From Actinomycetes bacterium (GTDB lineage Bacteria > Actinomycetota > Acidimicrobiia > Acidimicrobiales > RAAP-2): 64,000 nt of DNA. Positions within the stretch are counted from its first letter, which is position 1; every line of letters begins with the position of its first letter. Under the pieces are notes generated by a model. That model saw only the letters and a list, made by a program, of their open reading frames with translations, did no database searches and was not told the DNA's origin. This document shows, piece by piece, positions 33,840 through 46,625 of this stretch. The position numbers were made by a program, and so were the translations under genes. The DNA lies in contig JAJXZW010000011.1 of NCBI GenBank assembly GCA_021779855.1, positions 1 to 64,000 on the forward strand. Direction: 5' to 3'.

Positions 33840-35788
33840 CGCTCCGCGAGCTCCAGCAGGCCGGCGACGATCTCGGCGAGCCGGTAGTCCTTGGGCGTGT
33901 AGACGGCGGCGACGCCCCCTCGGCGCAGGGCCGCGGCGTCCTCGGGCGGGATGATCCCCCCGACCACGACGGGCGCCGCCACGCCCTCGGCGCGCAGCCC
34001 CTCGACGACCCGGGGCACGAGCTCGAGGTGCGAGCCCGAGAGGATCGAGAGGCCCACCACGTCGACGTCCTCGTCGCGCGCGGCGGCCACGATCTCCTCG
34101 GGGGTGGAGCGGATGCCCGCGTACACCACCTCGAAGCCGGCGTCGCGCGCGGCGACCGCGACCTGCTCGGCCCCGTTGGAGTGGCCGTCGAGGCCGGGCT
34201 TGGCGACGAGCAGCCGAGGTGGCGAGCCTCGCCGCTCCGCCAGGGCGCGACTGCGCGCGGCGAGGTCGGCGAAGCCCTCGCGCGTCGCGCGCGCCGACGC
34301 CACCCCGGTCGGCGCGCGGTACTCGCCGTAGACCTCCCGCAGGGTCCGGGCCCACTCGCCGGTCGTGCCGCCGGCGCGCGCCAGGGCGATCGAGGGGACC
34401 ATCACGTTGTCGGCCGGGTCATCGCTCGCCGCCACGCGGCGCAGCTCGGCGAGCGCCGCCTCGACGGCCGACGCGTCGCGCGACGCGCGCCACGTCGCGA
34501 GGTCGTCGACCAGCTCGGCCTCGACCGAGGGGTCGACGGTGAGGATCGACTCGACGCCCTCGGCGAGTGGCGACGGGGCCGTCTCGGTGAAACGGTTGAC
34601 CCCCACCACGACCTGCTCGCCGGCCTCGATGCGCGCGACCCGCGCGGCCTGGCTGGCGACGAGGCGTGCCTTGACCTGCTCGACCGCGGCGAAGGCGCCG
34701 CCGAGGGCGAGGACCTCGTCGAGCTCGGCGAGCGCCGCCTCGCGCAGGTCGTGCACCAGCGACTCCATGACGACCGAGCCGGCGAAGAGGTCGGGGTACT
34801 CCAGCAGGTCGGTCTCGTAGGCGAGCACCTGCTGGAGGCGCAGGCTCCACTGCTGGTCCCACGGGCGGGGCAGACCCAGGGCCTCGTTCCAGGCCGGCAG
34901 CTGGACGGCCCGGGCCCGGGCGTCGGCCGACAGGGTCACCCCGAGCATCTCGAGGACGATCCGGCCCACGTTGTTCTCCGGCTGCTGCTCGGTGAGCCCC
35001 AGCGAGTTGACCTGGACGCCGTAGCGGAAGCGGCGCTGGGCGGGGTCCTCGACCCCGTAGCGGGTGCGGCAGATCTCGTCCCACAGCGCGGTGAAGACCC
35101 GCATCTTCGCGGTCTCCTCGACGAAGCGCACTCCGGCGTTCACGAAGAACGAGACCCGCCCGACGACCTCGCCCAGTCGCGAGGGGTCGACCTTGCCCGA
35201 GTCGCGCACGGCGTCGAGGACGTCGATGGCGGTCGCGAGGGCGTAGGCGACCTCCTGGGCGGGCGTGGCGCCGGCCTCTTGGAGGTGGTAGCTGCAGACG
35301 TTGATCGGGTTCCACCGGGGCACGTGGGCGACGCCGTAGGCGACGGTGTCGACGATGAGCCGGCGCGACGGGCCCGGCGCGAAGATGTAGGTGCCCCGGC
35401 TGAGGTACTCCTTCACGATGTCGTTCTGGATGGTGCCCTGGAGCCGGGCGGGGTCGTCACCGCGTTCGGCGGCCAGCGCCAGGTAGAGGGCCCACAGCCA
35501 CGCGGCGGTGGCGTTGATGGTCATCGAGGTGTTCATCTCGGTGAGCGGGAGGCCCTCGAAGAGCTGGCGCACGTGGCCGAGGTGGGCGACCGGCACGCCG
35601 ACCTTGCCGACCTCGCCGCGCGCGGCCTCGTCGTCGGGGTCGTAGCCGGTCTGGGTCGGCAGGTCGAAGGCGATCGAGAGGCCCGTCTGGCCCTTGGCCA
35701 GGTTGGTGCGGTAGAGGGCGTTGCTCGCGGCGGCGCTCGTGTGGCCCGAGTAGGTCCGCATCACCCACGGGGCCGCGCGCTCTCCCAT
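33836..35788 (-). CDS. ecm: Ethylmalonyl-CoA mutase (MeaA/Ecm), B12-dependent
   Basis: A 650-residue single-chain adenosylcobalamin mutase. The substrate barrel is N-terminal (RTYSGHTSAAASNALYRTNL, LPTQTGYDPDDEAARGEVGK, SMTINATAAWLW, CSYHLQEAGATPAQE, PRPWDQQWSLRLQQVLAYET) and the B12 domain is C-terminal with DGHSNG (His536 as lower ligand). The PWDQQWSLRLQQ and GVPVAHLG motifs and the length near 650 match MeaA/Ecm better than classical methylmalonyl-CoA mutase. It turns (2R)-ethylmalonyl-CoA into methylsuccinyl-CoA. ATG 35788 is 2 nt past the hbd stop, so they form an operon. Confidence 0.9.
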   Translation of the reverse strand: MGERAAPWVMRTYSGHTSAAASNALYRTNLAKGQTGLSIAFDLPTQTGYDPDDEAARGEVGKVGVPVAHLGHVRQLFEGLPLTEMNTSMTINATAAWLWALYLALAAERGDDPARLQGTIQNDIVKEYLSRGTYIFAPGPSRRLIVDTVAYGVAHVPRWNPINVCSYHLQEAGATPAQEVAYALATAIDVLDAVRDSGKVDPSRLGEVVGRVSFFVNAGVRFVEETAKMRVFTALWDEICRTRYGVEDPAQRRFRYGVQVNSLGLTEQQPENNVGRIVLEMLGVTLSADARARAVQLPAWNEALGLPRPWDQQWSLRLQQVLAYETDLLEYPDLFAGSVVMESLVHDLREAALAELDEVLALGGAFAAVEQVKARLVASQAARVARIEAGEQVVVGVNRFTETAPSPLAEGVESILTVDPSVEAELVDDLATWRASRDASAVEAALAELRRVAASDDPADNVMVPSIALARAGGTTGEWARTLREVYGEYRAPTGVASARATREGFADLAARSRALAERRGSPPRLLVAKPGLDGHSNGAEQVAVAARDAGFEVVYAGIRSTPEEIVAAARDEDVDVVGLSILSGSHLELVPRVVEGLRAEGVAAPVVVGGIIPPEDAAALRRGGVAAVYTPKDYRLAEIVAGLLELAER

Positions 35789-35790
35789 CG

Positions 35791-36642
35791 CTAGCGGTAC
35801 GGGTAGAAGCCGGAGCCGGACTTGCGCCCGAGGCGCCCGGCCGAGACCATCCGGCGCAGCAGGGGCTCGGGGGAGTAGTTGGGGTCGCGGTACTCGGCGT
35901 AGAGCGCTTCGAGTATGGCGATCGAGGTGTCGAGTCCCACGAGGTCGAGCAGCGCGAAGGGGCCCATCGGGAAGCCGCAGCCCCCCTTCATCGCGGCGTC
36001 GATCCCCTCCTTGGTGGCGACGCCGCGCTCCAGGAGGCGCACGGCGTTGTTGAGGTAGGGGAAGAGGAGGGCGTTGACGATGAATCCGGCCTGGTCCTTC
36101 ACCTCGATGGGGTCCTTGCCGCACTCGCGCACGAAGGCGACCGCGCGGGCGACGACCGCCTCGCTCACCGAGAGGGGGCGGACCACCTCGACCAGGCTCA
36201 TCTGGGGCGCGGGGTTGAAGAAGTGGATGCCGAGCACCCGCTCGGGGTGGGGCACCTGCATCGCCAGGTCGATCACCGGCAGGGTGGAGGTGCCCGTGGC
36301 GATCACGGCGCCCTCGGCGGCGACCCGGCCCAGCGCGCGGAAGAGGTCGAGCTTCACCTCGAGGTCCTCCACGACCGACTCGATGACGAGGTCGCAGTGG
36401 GCGAGGTCACCGAGCTCGACCGTCGTCGTGACGCGCGCCCGCAGGGCGGCGGCCTCCTCGGCGGTGCGCTTGGAGCGCTCGACCGCCCGGGCGAGAGACT
36501 CGTCCAGGCGTGTCCCCAGGTCGGCCGCGCTCGCGGCGTTGCGGGTCCGCAGCAGGACGGCCGCCCCGCACCCGGCGGCGACCTCGGCGATGCCGCTCGC
36601 CATGATCCCCGACCCGATGACGCCGACTCTCTCGAACTCCAT
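35791..36642 (-). CDS. hbd: 3-hydroxybutyryl-CoA dehydrogenase
   Basis: A 283-residue NAD-binding dehydrogenase: GSGIMASGIAEVAAGCG (10-26), then DLVIESVVEDLEVK, TGTSTLPV, the catalytic His in GIHFFNPAPQM, and a helical dimer domain with DQAGFIVNALLFPYLN and GCGFPMGPFALLDLVGLD. It reduces acetoacetyl-CoA to (S)-3-hydroxybutyryl-CoA or works in reverse. ATG 36642 follows TAATGT (36654-36649) by 6 nt, so it is leaderless, and a TTAC..GTAA site sits 3 nt upstream of that box. It heads the hbd-ecm operon. Confidence 0.93.
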   Translation of the reverse strand: MEFERVGVIGSGIMASGIAEVAAGCGAAVLLRTRNAASAADLGTRLDESLARAVERSKRTAEEAAALRARVTTTVELGDLAHCDLVIESVVEDLEVKLDLFRALGRVAAEGAVIATGTSTLPVIDLAMQVPHPERVLGIHFFNPAPQMSLVEVVRPLSVSEAVVARAVAFVRECGKDPIEVKDQAGFIVNALLFPYLNNAVRLLERGVATKEGIDAAMKGGCGFPMGPFALLDLVGLDTSIAILEALYAEYRDPNYSPEPLLRRMVSAGRLGRKSGSGFYPYR

Positions 36643-36657
36643 GGGTGGACATTAGCG

Positions 36658-36671
36658 TTACCCGCAAGTAA
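36658..36671 (-). promoter_or_regulatory. TTAC..GTAA motif at the hbd promoter
   Basis: On the minus strand the site reads TTACTTGCGGGTAA, then CGC, then the -10 box TAATGT. The gltA promoter has TTACTCGCGGGTTG, then GCG, then TAGAGT, at identical spacing. A regulator here would overlap the promoter spacer. It also lies just upstream of the divergent gene at 36685. Confidence 0.5.
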
Positions 36672-36684
36672 ATCGGAGGGGACG

Positions 36685-37296
36685 ATGACGACGACCGTTC
36701 TCGCGGGCTCCCTCAGCGCGGCGGTGCCGGTGCTCGGGTCGCTCGGTCTGGCGCCGGGCGCGGACTGCGTCGTGGTGCCGACCGCCGCCGCCTTCACCGG
36801 GGCGGCCGGGGCCATCGTGCGCGCCGCCGAGACCCTCGCGCCGCTGCGAGCTCGCGTCGAGGGCCTCGCGGTGGTGACGCGCGAGGACGCGGCCAACGAC
36901 GACGTCGCGCGCCGCGTCGCCGAGGCGGACCTCGTCGTCCTGCTCGACGGCGCCGCGCTGCACGCCCGGGCGGTGTGGCGCGACAGCCCCCTCGGTGCGG
37001 CGCTCGCCGGCTCGCGCCGGCTGCTCGCCGTGGGCGACGTCGCCTCGCTGGTGCTCGCGGTGATGGTCGACCCGCGCGGCGGCGCCCCGACGACCGGGCT
37101 CGGCTACCGCGACGGGCTCGTCGTGGCGACGCGCGCCTCCAGCGACCGGCTCGCCCGCACGCGCGACCTGGTGGGCGCCGACGCGCCCCTCGCCGTCCTC
37201 GGCGAGGACGGGGTGGTCGTCGGCCAGGACGGCCGCTGGCGGGTCGCCGCGGGCTCGGTCGAGGTCACCCGGGGCGCGAGCCCCGCCGCGCTCTAG
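36685..37296 (+). CDS. Peptidase S51/cyanophycinase-like protein, probably inactive
   Basis: A 203-residue alpha/beta protein starting at ATG 36685 with GGAGGG 4 nt upstream. The strand order VLAGS, CVVVPTAAAF, LAVVTRED, LVVLLDGAAL, RLLAVGDVASLVL resembles S51-type hydrolases, in which the nucleophile Ser sits in G-T-S-A-G-A. Here that turn reads VGDVASL, so the nucleophile is not evident. Function unknown. The stop codons of this gene and the cyclophilin abut as CTAGCTAG. Confidence 0.55.
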   Translation: MTTTVLAGSLSAAVPVLGSLGLAPGADCVVVPTAAAFTGAAGAIVRAAETLAPLRARVEGLAVVTREDAANDDVARRVAEADLVVLLDGAALHARAVWRDSPLGAALAGSRRLLAVGDVASLVLAVMVDPRGGAPTTGLGYRDGLVVATRASSDRLARTRDLVGADAPLAVLGEDGVVVGQDGRWRVAAGSVEVTRGASPAAL

Positions 37297-37842
37297 CTAG
37301 GACTCGTCGATGGTGACCGACTCGATCACCACGCGCTCGGTGGGACTGCCCGAGCGGGTTCCGACCGCGTCGATGGCCGCGACCACGTCCAGGCCGGCGA
37401 CGACCTTGCCGAAGAGCGAGTAGAGCGGGGGCAGGCGCACCCCGTCGGGGCCGCTGATGACGAAGAACTGGGAGCCGTTGGTGTTCGGCCCGGCGTTGGC
37501 CATCGCGAGCGAGCCGAGCTCGTAGCGTCCGGGCTTGGGCAGCTCGTCGTCGAAGCGGTAGCCCGGTCCGCCCGTGCCGGTGCCGGTCGGATCGCCGCCC
37601 TGGAGCACGAAGCCCGGGATGATCCGGTGGAAGACGATGCCGTCGAAGTAGTGCCAGCGCGCGAGGAAGACGAAGTTGTTCACCGTCGTGGGCGCCCCGA
37701 TCGGGTCGAGGGCGATCTCGAGGGTGCCCTTGGAGGTCACCATGGTCGCCCGGTAGGTCTTCTGCGGGTCGATGACCATGTCGGGCGCCGCGTCGAAGCG
37801 TTGGCGCTGGGGGCTCGAACCGTCGGGGTTGGGGGTGTCCAC
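37297..37842 (-). CDS. Peptidyl-prolyl cis-trans isomerase, cyclophilin type
   Basis: A 181-residue cyclophilin without signal peptide, so probably cytoplasmic. Motifs are FDGIVFHRIIPGFVLQGGDP with the catalytic Arg, GSLAMANAGPNTNGSQFFV, and YSLFGKVVAGLDVV. GAGGAG precedes ATG. It follows the FKBP gene by 12 bp on the same strand, making a tandem of two unrelated prolyl isomerases. Confidence 0.93.
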   Translation of the reverse strand: MDTPNPDGSSPQRQRFDAAPDMVIDPQKTYRATMVTSKGTLEIALDPIGAPTTVNNFVFLARWHYFDGIVFHRIIPGFVLQGGDPTGTGTGGPGYRFDDELPKPGRYELGSLAMANAGPNTNGSQFFVISGPDGVRLPPLYSLFGKVVAGLDVVAAIDAVGTRSGSPTERVVIESVTIDES

Positions 37843-37854
37843 GTCGTCTCCTCG

Positions 37855-38502
37855 CTAGCCGATCTTCAGTAGGTCCACGACGAAGACGAGCGTGTCGTTC
37901 TTCGCGATGCCCGGCCCGGCGGCGACGTTGCCGTAGCCGAGCGAGGGCGGGATGACGAGCTCGCGCCGTCCCCCCACGTGCATGCCCGCTACGCCGTAGA
38001 CCCAGCCGGGAATGACGTTGCCGGTCGCCAGCGTGAAGCTGAAGGGCTGGCTCGTCCACGACGACTGGATCACCTTGCGCGTGGAGTAGGTCGCGAGCAC
38101 GTACTGGACGGTGAGCTTGTCGCCAATCTTGGCGGCCGGCCCGGTGCCCGTGATGAGGTCGGACACCTCCATCGTGGTCGGCGGCGGGCCCGGCGGGACG
38201 ACCACCGTGGGCGCCGTGCCGAACGTGCCCGTGGGGGAGGGGTGGACGACCTTGGGGAAGCTCGTCGGCACGACGGTCGTCGTGGTGACGGGACCCGTCG
38301 TCGTGGTGGGTGGCGCGGTCGTGGTGGTGGTCGTCTTGCCCGAGCCGCCGAACAGGACGAAGCCGGTGCCGATGACGACAGCCGCGACGATCACCCCGAT
38401 CACCCCGCGTCGCACGTTGCGCCGACGCGCCGCGGCGCGCTGCTGGCGCTCGAGCTTCTCGCGTCGGGCCGCCTTCTGCCGCTCTCTCTTCGACGTAGCC
38501 AC
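37855..38502 (-). CDS. Membrane-anchored FKBP-type peptidyl-prolyl isomerase
   Basis: A 215-residue protein: a very basic N-terminus (SKRERQKAARREKLERQQRA), one transmembrane segment (about 36-54, GVIGVIVAAVVIGTGFVLFG), a Thr-rich linker, and a C-terminal FKBP domain (about 110-215: KIGDKLTVQYVL, VIPGWVYGVAGMHVGGRREL, PPSLGYG, LVFVVDLL). The FKBP domain should face outward and help fold exported proteins. GTG 38502 lies 7 nt after TAGAGT; no ribosome site. It is divergent from lysC, sharing a 58-bp spacer. Confidence 0.88.
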   Translation of the reverse strand: MATSKRERQKAARREKLERQQRAAARRRNVRRGVIGVIVAAVVIGTGFVLFGGSGKTTTTTTAPPTTTTGPVTTTTVVPTSFPKVVHPSPTGTFGTAPTVVVPPGPPPTTMEVSDLITGTGPAAKIGDKLTVQYVLATYSTRKVIQSSWTSQPFSFTLATGNVIPGWVYGVAGMHVGGRRELVIPPSLGYGNVAAGPGIAKNDTLVFVVDLLKIG

Positions 38503-38560
38503 GGGTGCGACTCTAGTAGGGCCACTTCGAGCCCTCTGGAGGGCCCGGTATCCTTCCCCC

Positions 38561-41471
<2,911 letters not shown>

Positions 41472-41516
41472 CCCGCCAGGCTACCGGTGGTGACAGGGGC
41501 TTCCTAGGGTGGGGAG

Positions 41517-42857
41517 ATGGGAGGCGCCATGGTCGCAGTCGTGTCCGTCATCGCCGGGCTGGTCGTCGGCGCGGTCCTCGCGCTCGCGTGGTCCGAGCGG
41601 CGTGGCCGGGGGCTGCGCGAGGAGGCGGGCCGGGCCCGCACCGAGCTCGCGGTGCGCGAGGCCGAGCTGCGCGCGGCCCGTGACGAGGCCGAGCGCCAGC
41701 GCGCGGAGCACGCCCGTGCCCTCGAGAACCTCCGGGACGTCTTCCAGTCCGAGTCGGCGAAGATCCACCTCGACGCCGTCGACAGGCTCGCCCAGAGGGA
41801 GGAGCAGGTCTTCGCCCAGCGCGAGCAGGCCCTCGAGCGAGCGCTCAAGCCCTTGAACGACCTGCTGCACGAGTACCAGCGCGACCTGAGCGACTTCGAC
41901 CGCCAGCACACCGAGGTCCTGGGTGAGGTGCGGACCCGGGCCGAGGCCCTCCTCGAGGCCCAGCACGCCACCCAGGACGAGACCCGTCGGCTGAACCAGC
42001 TCCTCGGGCGCAGCGACCACCGCGGGCGCTGGGGCGAGATCCAGCTCCAGAACGTCCTCGAGAAGTCGGGGCTGCGCGCCGGGGTCGACTACGAGCTCCA
42101 GGTGAGCGCCTCGGGCGAGGGCGGACGCCAGCGGCCGGACTGCGTCGTGAACCTCCCGGGAGGGGTCCGGGTGGCCGTGGACGCGAAGTTCCCCTTCGAC
42201 GCCTTCGAGTCCTCGATCGCGACCGACGACCCCGTCGAGCGCGAGCGGCTCGAGACCAAGCACGCCAAGGACCTCAAGAGCCACGTGCGCGCCCTGGGCG
42301 ACAGGGCCTACTGGGAGTCGGTCGCCCCCTCCCCGGAGTTCGTCGTCTGCTTCGTGCCGAGCGACGCGGCGGTCGCGGCCGCCTACCGGGCCGACGGCGA
42401 GATCGACGGCTACGCCTGGGGCCAGCGGGTCCTGATCGCCGGGCCCACCGGGCTGCTCTCGCTCTTGTGGTCCGTGGCGCTCGTCGTGCGCCAGCAGCGC
42501 CTCTACGACAACGCCGAGCGCATCTTCGACCAGGCCGGCGAGATCGTCAAGCGGATCCGCAACGTGGCCGAGCCCGTGGCGAGGATGGGGCGCTCCCTCG
42601 ACCAGGTGGTCGACAGCTTCAACAAGATGGTCGGCTCGTTCGAGTCCCGGCTGATCCCGGGCGCCCGCGAGCTCGAGCGGCTCGGCGCCCGCGGCGCGAA
42701 GGACCTGCCCGAGCTGTCGCCCGTGGAGCGCGTGGCGGCCCGGCCCAACCCCCAGCGCTGGGGCACGCCGGACGAGCCCCTCGTCCTCGAGGGCCCCGTC
42801 GTCGACGCCGCGCTCGACGAGGGCCCGGACCAGGGGCCGCCCGAGGGCGACGAGTAA
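41517..42857 (+). CDS. rmuC: DNA recombination protein RmuC
   Basis: A 446-residue protein. One N-terminal transmembrane segment (about 5-24), a long coiled coil (about 28-170), then the RmuC nuclease-like domain: RGRWGEIQLQNVLEKSGL, PDCVVNLPGG, VAVDAKFPFDAF with the PD-(D/E)xK-type D-A-K, and VAAAYRADGEIDGYAWGQRV. It is thought to limit DNA inversions and rearrangements. ATG 41517 follows TAGGGT (41505-41510) by 6 nt. One of three genes here with a TAA stop. Confidence 0.92.
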   Translation: MGGAMVAVVSVIAGLVVGAVLALAWSERRGRGLREEAGRARTELAVREAELRAARDEAERQRAEHARALENLRDVFQSESAKIHLDAVDRLAQREEQVFAQREQALERALKPLNDLLHEYQRDLSDFDRQHTEVLGEVRTRAEALLEAQHATQDETRRLNQLLGRSDHRGRWGEIQLQNVLEKSGLRAGVDYELQVSASGEGGRQRPDCVVNLPGGVRVAVDAKFPFDAFESSIATDDPVERERLETKHAKDLKSHVRALGDRAYWESVAPSPEFVVCFVPSDAAVAAAYRADGEIDGYAWGQRVLIAGPTGLLSLLWSVALVVRQQRLYDNAERIFDQAGEIVKRIRNVAEPVARMGRSLDQVVDSFNKMVGSFESRLIPGARELERLGARGAKDLPELSPVERVAARPNPQRWGTPDEPLVLEGPVVDAALDEGPDQGPPEGDE

Positions 42858-42868
42858 GTTCGTGGGCC

Positions 42869-43870
42869 GTGGCCCGCTCGAGAGCTCAGCGCCGGCGCGT
42901 CTCGCTGGGGGTGCTCGTGGTCCTGGTCGCCACGTTCCTGGTACTCGTCTTCGCGCGCGACGTCTCGCGCGCCGCCCACGGCGCGACGACGGCCCGACGC
43001 AGCGAGAACCTGAGCTTCGCGGCGCTCGCCAACGCCCTGCTCACCTCGGAGAACCAGGTGGACGAGCGCCTGGCCTACCTCCTCGCCCACGGCGGCGGAC
43101 TCTCCCGACCGGTCCTCGGGGCCCGGCTGGACCAGCTCGCCCAGGTGGTCGCCGCCTGGCCCGGCGAGGGCCGGCGGCTGCGCTCCCCCCACCTCGCCCA
43201 CGGCGTGAGCCTCGAGCTCGACGACCTCACCCAGATGCGCGCCGGCGCCACGATGGCCCTGATCGACACGGTCGAGCGGGCCCTGCGGCTCCCCGTCGCG
43301 CCCGGAGCGGACGGGGCGGTCACCACGGGCGACCCGGCCAACGTCCTGCGCGCCACCGCCCTGCTGTGGAACCGGGACCGCTTCGCCCTCGTGCGCGAGC
43401 CGGGCCACGCCCGCCTGCTCGCGAACTCGGCGCAGACCCCGGGGGCGCTCCGGGCCGGTGACCTCGTCGTCCTGGAGCGCTCGCGTCGCCTCGCGCTGGT
43501 GCGCGCGATCGGCATCGCCGCGGTGCGGGTCGTGCCCGCCCCCCTTCCGGCCCCGGCGGGCACCCTGGTCGTGCCGCCGGTGTCGCGCGTCACGATCGAC
43601 GTCTCGGTCGTCAACCGGGCCGACGCCGTCCAGCCGGTCGCCCTCACGCTCTCGGTCACCCCGCTCAACGGGCGCGGGTCGGTCTCGGTCCAGCGGGCCC
43701 ACGCGACCCTCGCGCCACTCGGCGGGTGGGCCTTCTCCCTGGCCCCGTTCGCGACGGTGCCCAGCGAGCGCGCCCGGGTCGTCGTGCGCGTCTCGGGCGC
43801 GCCGGCGGGGTCGGGCCTGCCGGTCGAGCGGACCTACACGCTGGTCCTGTCGCCCTCGGGGACCGGCTGA
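42869..43870 (+). CDS. Membrane-anchored extracytoplasmic protein of unknown function
   Basis: A 333-residue protein with a basic start (ARSRAQRRRVSLGVLVVLVA) and one N-terminal membrane segment. A helical region (about 40-125, ENLSFAALANALLTSENQVD) is followed by beta-rich sequence (about 230-330) that reads like an Ig-type domain: VSRVTIDVSVVNRADAVQPV, then ALTLSVTPLNGRG and ARVVVRVSGAP. No enzymatic motif. It begins 11 bp after rmuC and is probably cotranscribed. GTG 42869 is the only in-frame start before the membrane segment. Confidence 0.65.
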   Translation: MARSRAQRRRVSLGVLVVLVATFLVLVFARDVSRAAHGATTARRSENLSFAALANALLTSENQVDERLAYLLAHGGGLSRPVLGARLDQLAQVVAAWPGEGRRLRSPHLAHGVSLELDDLTQMRAGATMALIDTVERALRLPVAPGADGAVTTGDPANVLRATALLWNRDRFALVREPGHARLLANSAQTPGALRAGDLVVLERSRRLALVRAIGIAAVRVVPAPLPAPAGTLVVPPVSRVTIDVSVVNRADAVQPVALTLSVTPLNGRGSVSVQRAHATLAPLGGWAFSLAPFATVPSERARVVVRVSGAPAGSGLPVERTYTLVLSPSGTG

Positions 43871-43880
43871 GCCGGACGGG

Positions 43881-43894
43881 TTACTCGCGGGTTG
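43881..43894 (+). promoter_or_regulatory. TTAC..GT motif at the gltA promoter
   Basis: TTACTCGCGGGTTG lies 3 nt upstream of a TAGAGT -10 box (43898-43903). It shares TTACT-x-GCGGGT and the same distance to the -10 box with the hbd promoter site. Shared control of gltA and hbd is inferred. Confidence 0.5.
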
Positions 43895-43935
43895 GCGTAG
43901 AGTTGGCCACGCCCCCCTAGACGAATCGAGGAACA

Positions 43936-45203
<1,268 letters not shown>

Positions 45204-45207
<4 letters not shown>

Positions 45208-46067
45208 TCCCGCGGCGCGATCACGCGCGTCAGACCCTCCTGGACCATCGAGACCAGGAGTTCGCCCTCGCGGCTGAAGAGGAAGCCGCGCGCGAGGCCC
45301 CGCCCGCCGAAGGCGATCGGCGACTCGGTGTCGTAGAGGAGCCAGTCGTCGGCGCGCGCACGATGGTGGAACCACATGCAGTGGTCGAGGCTCGCGCCCA
45401 TGAACGTCCCGTTGTTCCAGTCGATCCGGTGGGGCTTGACGATCGCGTCGAACAGGTTCATGTCCGAGGCGTAGGCGATCACGCACGCGTGCAGGAGCGG
45501 GTCGTCGTTCAGCTCGCCGTCGGCCCGGATCCACAGCTGCTGACGCGGGTCGGTGGTTCGGGCGGGGTCCCCCGGGATCGGCCCGATGAAACGCTGGTCG
45601 ATGGGGTGGTGGCGCATGAGCCACTCGTCGAGGTCGCCGCGGCCGCTCGCGATTCGCTCGGCGAGGCGGGGGATCGACTCGGGCGCGGGCACCTCGGGCA
45701 TCACCATCTGGTGGGTGAGGCTCACCTCGTCGGTGTGGAAGCTCGCCTCCATGTTGTAGATGGCCTTGCCGTGCTGGACGGCCACCACGCGCCGCGTGGT
45801 GAAGCTGCGCCCGTCGCGGATGCGGTCGACCTCGTAGAGGATCGGGGTCGTGGGGTCGCCCGGGCGCAAGAAGTACGAGTGCAGCGAGTGGACCCGGCCC
45901 CGCTCCACGGTGCGGCCCGCCGCCATGAGGGCCTGGGCCGCGACCTGGCCGCCGAAGGTGCGCTCGCGCTCCTCGGCCGGGTTCTGGCCCCGGTAGACGT
46001 TGATCTCGATCCTCTCGAGGTCGAGGATCCGGATGAGTTCGTCGAGGGCGTGGGACACGAAAACCAT
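45204..46067 (-). CDS. tesB: Acyl-CoA thioesterase II (TesB-like)
   Basis: A 287-residue double-hotdog thioesterase. The N-terminal hotdog has RTFGGQVAAQALMAAGRTVE and LHSYFLRPGDPTTPILYEVD. The C-terminal hotdog has SLDHCMWFHHRARADDWLLY and GRGLARGFLFSREGELLVSM. The Asp/Thr/Gln catalytic set of TesB is likely within LLHACVIAYASDMNLFDA, DHCMWFH and MVQEGL. It hydrolyses medium to long acyl-CoA. It converges on gltA with no obvious functional link. Confidence 0.92.
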
Positions 46068-46119
46068 TGTGGCACCCCGGCTCCCGGTCCCCGGGGGCCC
46101 AGGCGGTAGGCTCGAGGGA

Positions 46120-46623
46120 GTGAGTGACCTCCTGCGTGCGCTGGTGACGTGGTCCCAGACCCCGCGCGGGAGGAAGATGGTCCGCTACGTGCTCGGCTCG
46201 GTCATCACCACGGCCGTCTCGTTCAGCTCGATCGCGATCCTCTTCGGCTTCCGCATCATCCCGGGGGTCATGTGGTCGACCCTGACGGGCAACCTGATCG
46301 CGACGGTCCCGGCCTACTGGCTGAACCGCACCTGGACCTGGGGTAAGCGGGGCCGGAGCCACTTCTTCAAAGAGATGGTCCCGTTCTGGGCGATGTCGTT
46401 CGCATCGATCGCCTTCTCTCAGGTGGGCGCGTTCTGGGCCCGCTACGAGGTCCACCACCACGCCTGGAGCCGGCTGGCCGACACCGGCCTCGTGACCGGC
46501 ACCAACCTCCTGTGCTTCGGGATCTTCTTCGTCTTGAAGATCCTCGTCTTCAACCGGATCTTCCAGGTCCCCGAGGCCGCGCCGGTCGACGAGCCGGTCG
46601 CCGTGGGAGACCCCACCCTCTAG
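46120..46623 (+). CDS. GtrA-like four-helix membrane protein (copy 1)
   Basis: A 167-residue protein from GTG 46120 with GAGGGA upstream. Four transmembrane segments; motifs MVRYVLGSVITTAVSFSSIA, GNLIATVPAYWLNRTWTWGK and GTNLLCFGIFFVLKILVFNR. GtrA-type proteins are thought to move lipid-linked sugars across the membrane. Only 2 bp separate it from a second, clearly related gene. A TAGGCT box lies 12 nt upstream. Confidence 0.8.
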   Translation: MSDLLRALVTWSQTPRGRKMVRYVLGSVITTAVSFSSIAILFGFRIIPGVMWSTLTGNLIATVPAYWLNRTWTWGKRGRSHFFKEMVPFWAMSFASIAFSQVGAFWARYEVHHHAWSRLADTGLVTGTNLLCFGIFFVLKILVFNRIFQVPEAAPVDEPVAVGDPTL

Positions 46624-46625
46624 CG

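Noticed and set aside
38187-38340. Repeated GTGGT/ACGAC tracts
   Set aside because: They encode the Thr-rich linker of the FKBP protein, not a separate repeat element or CRISPR array.
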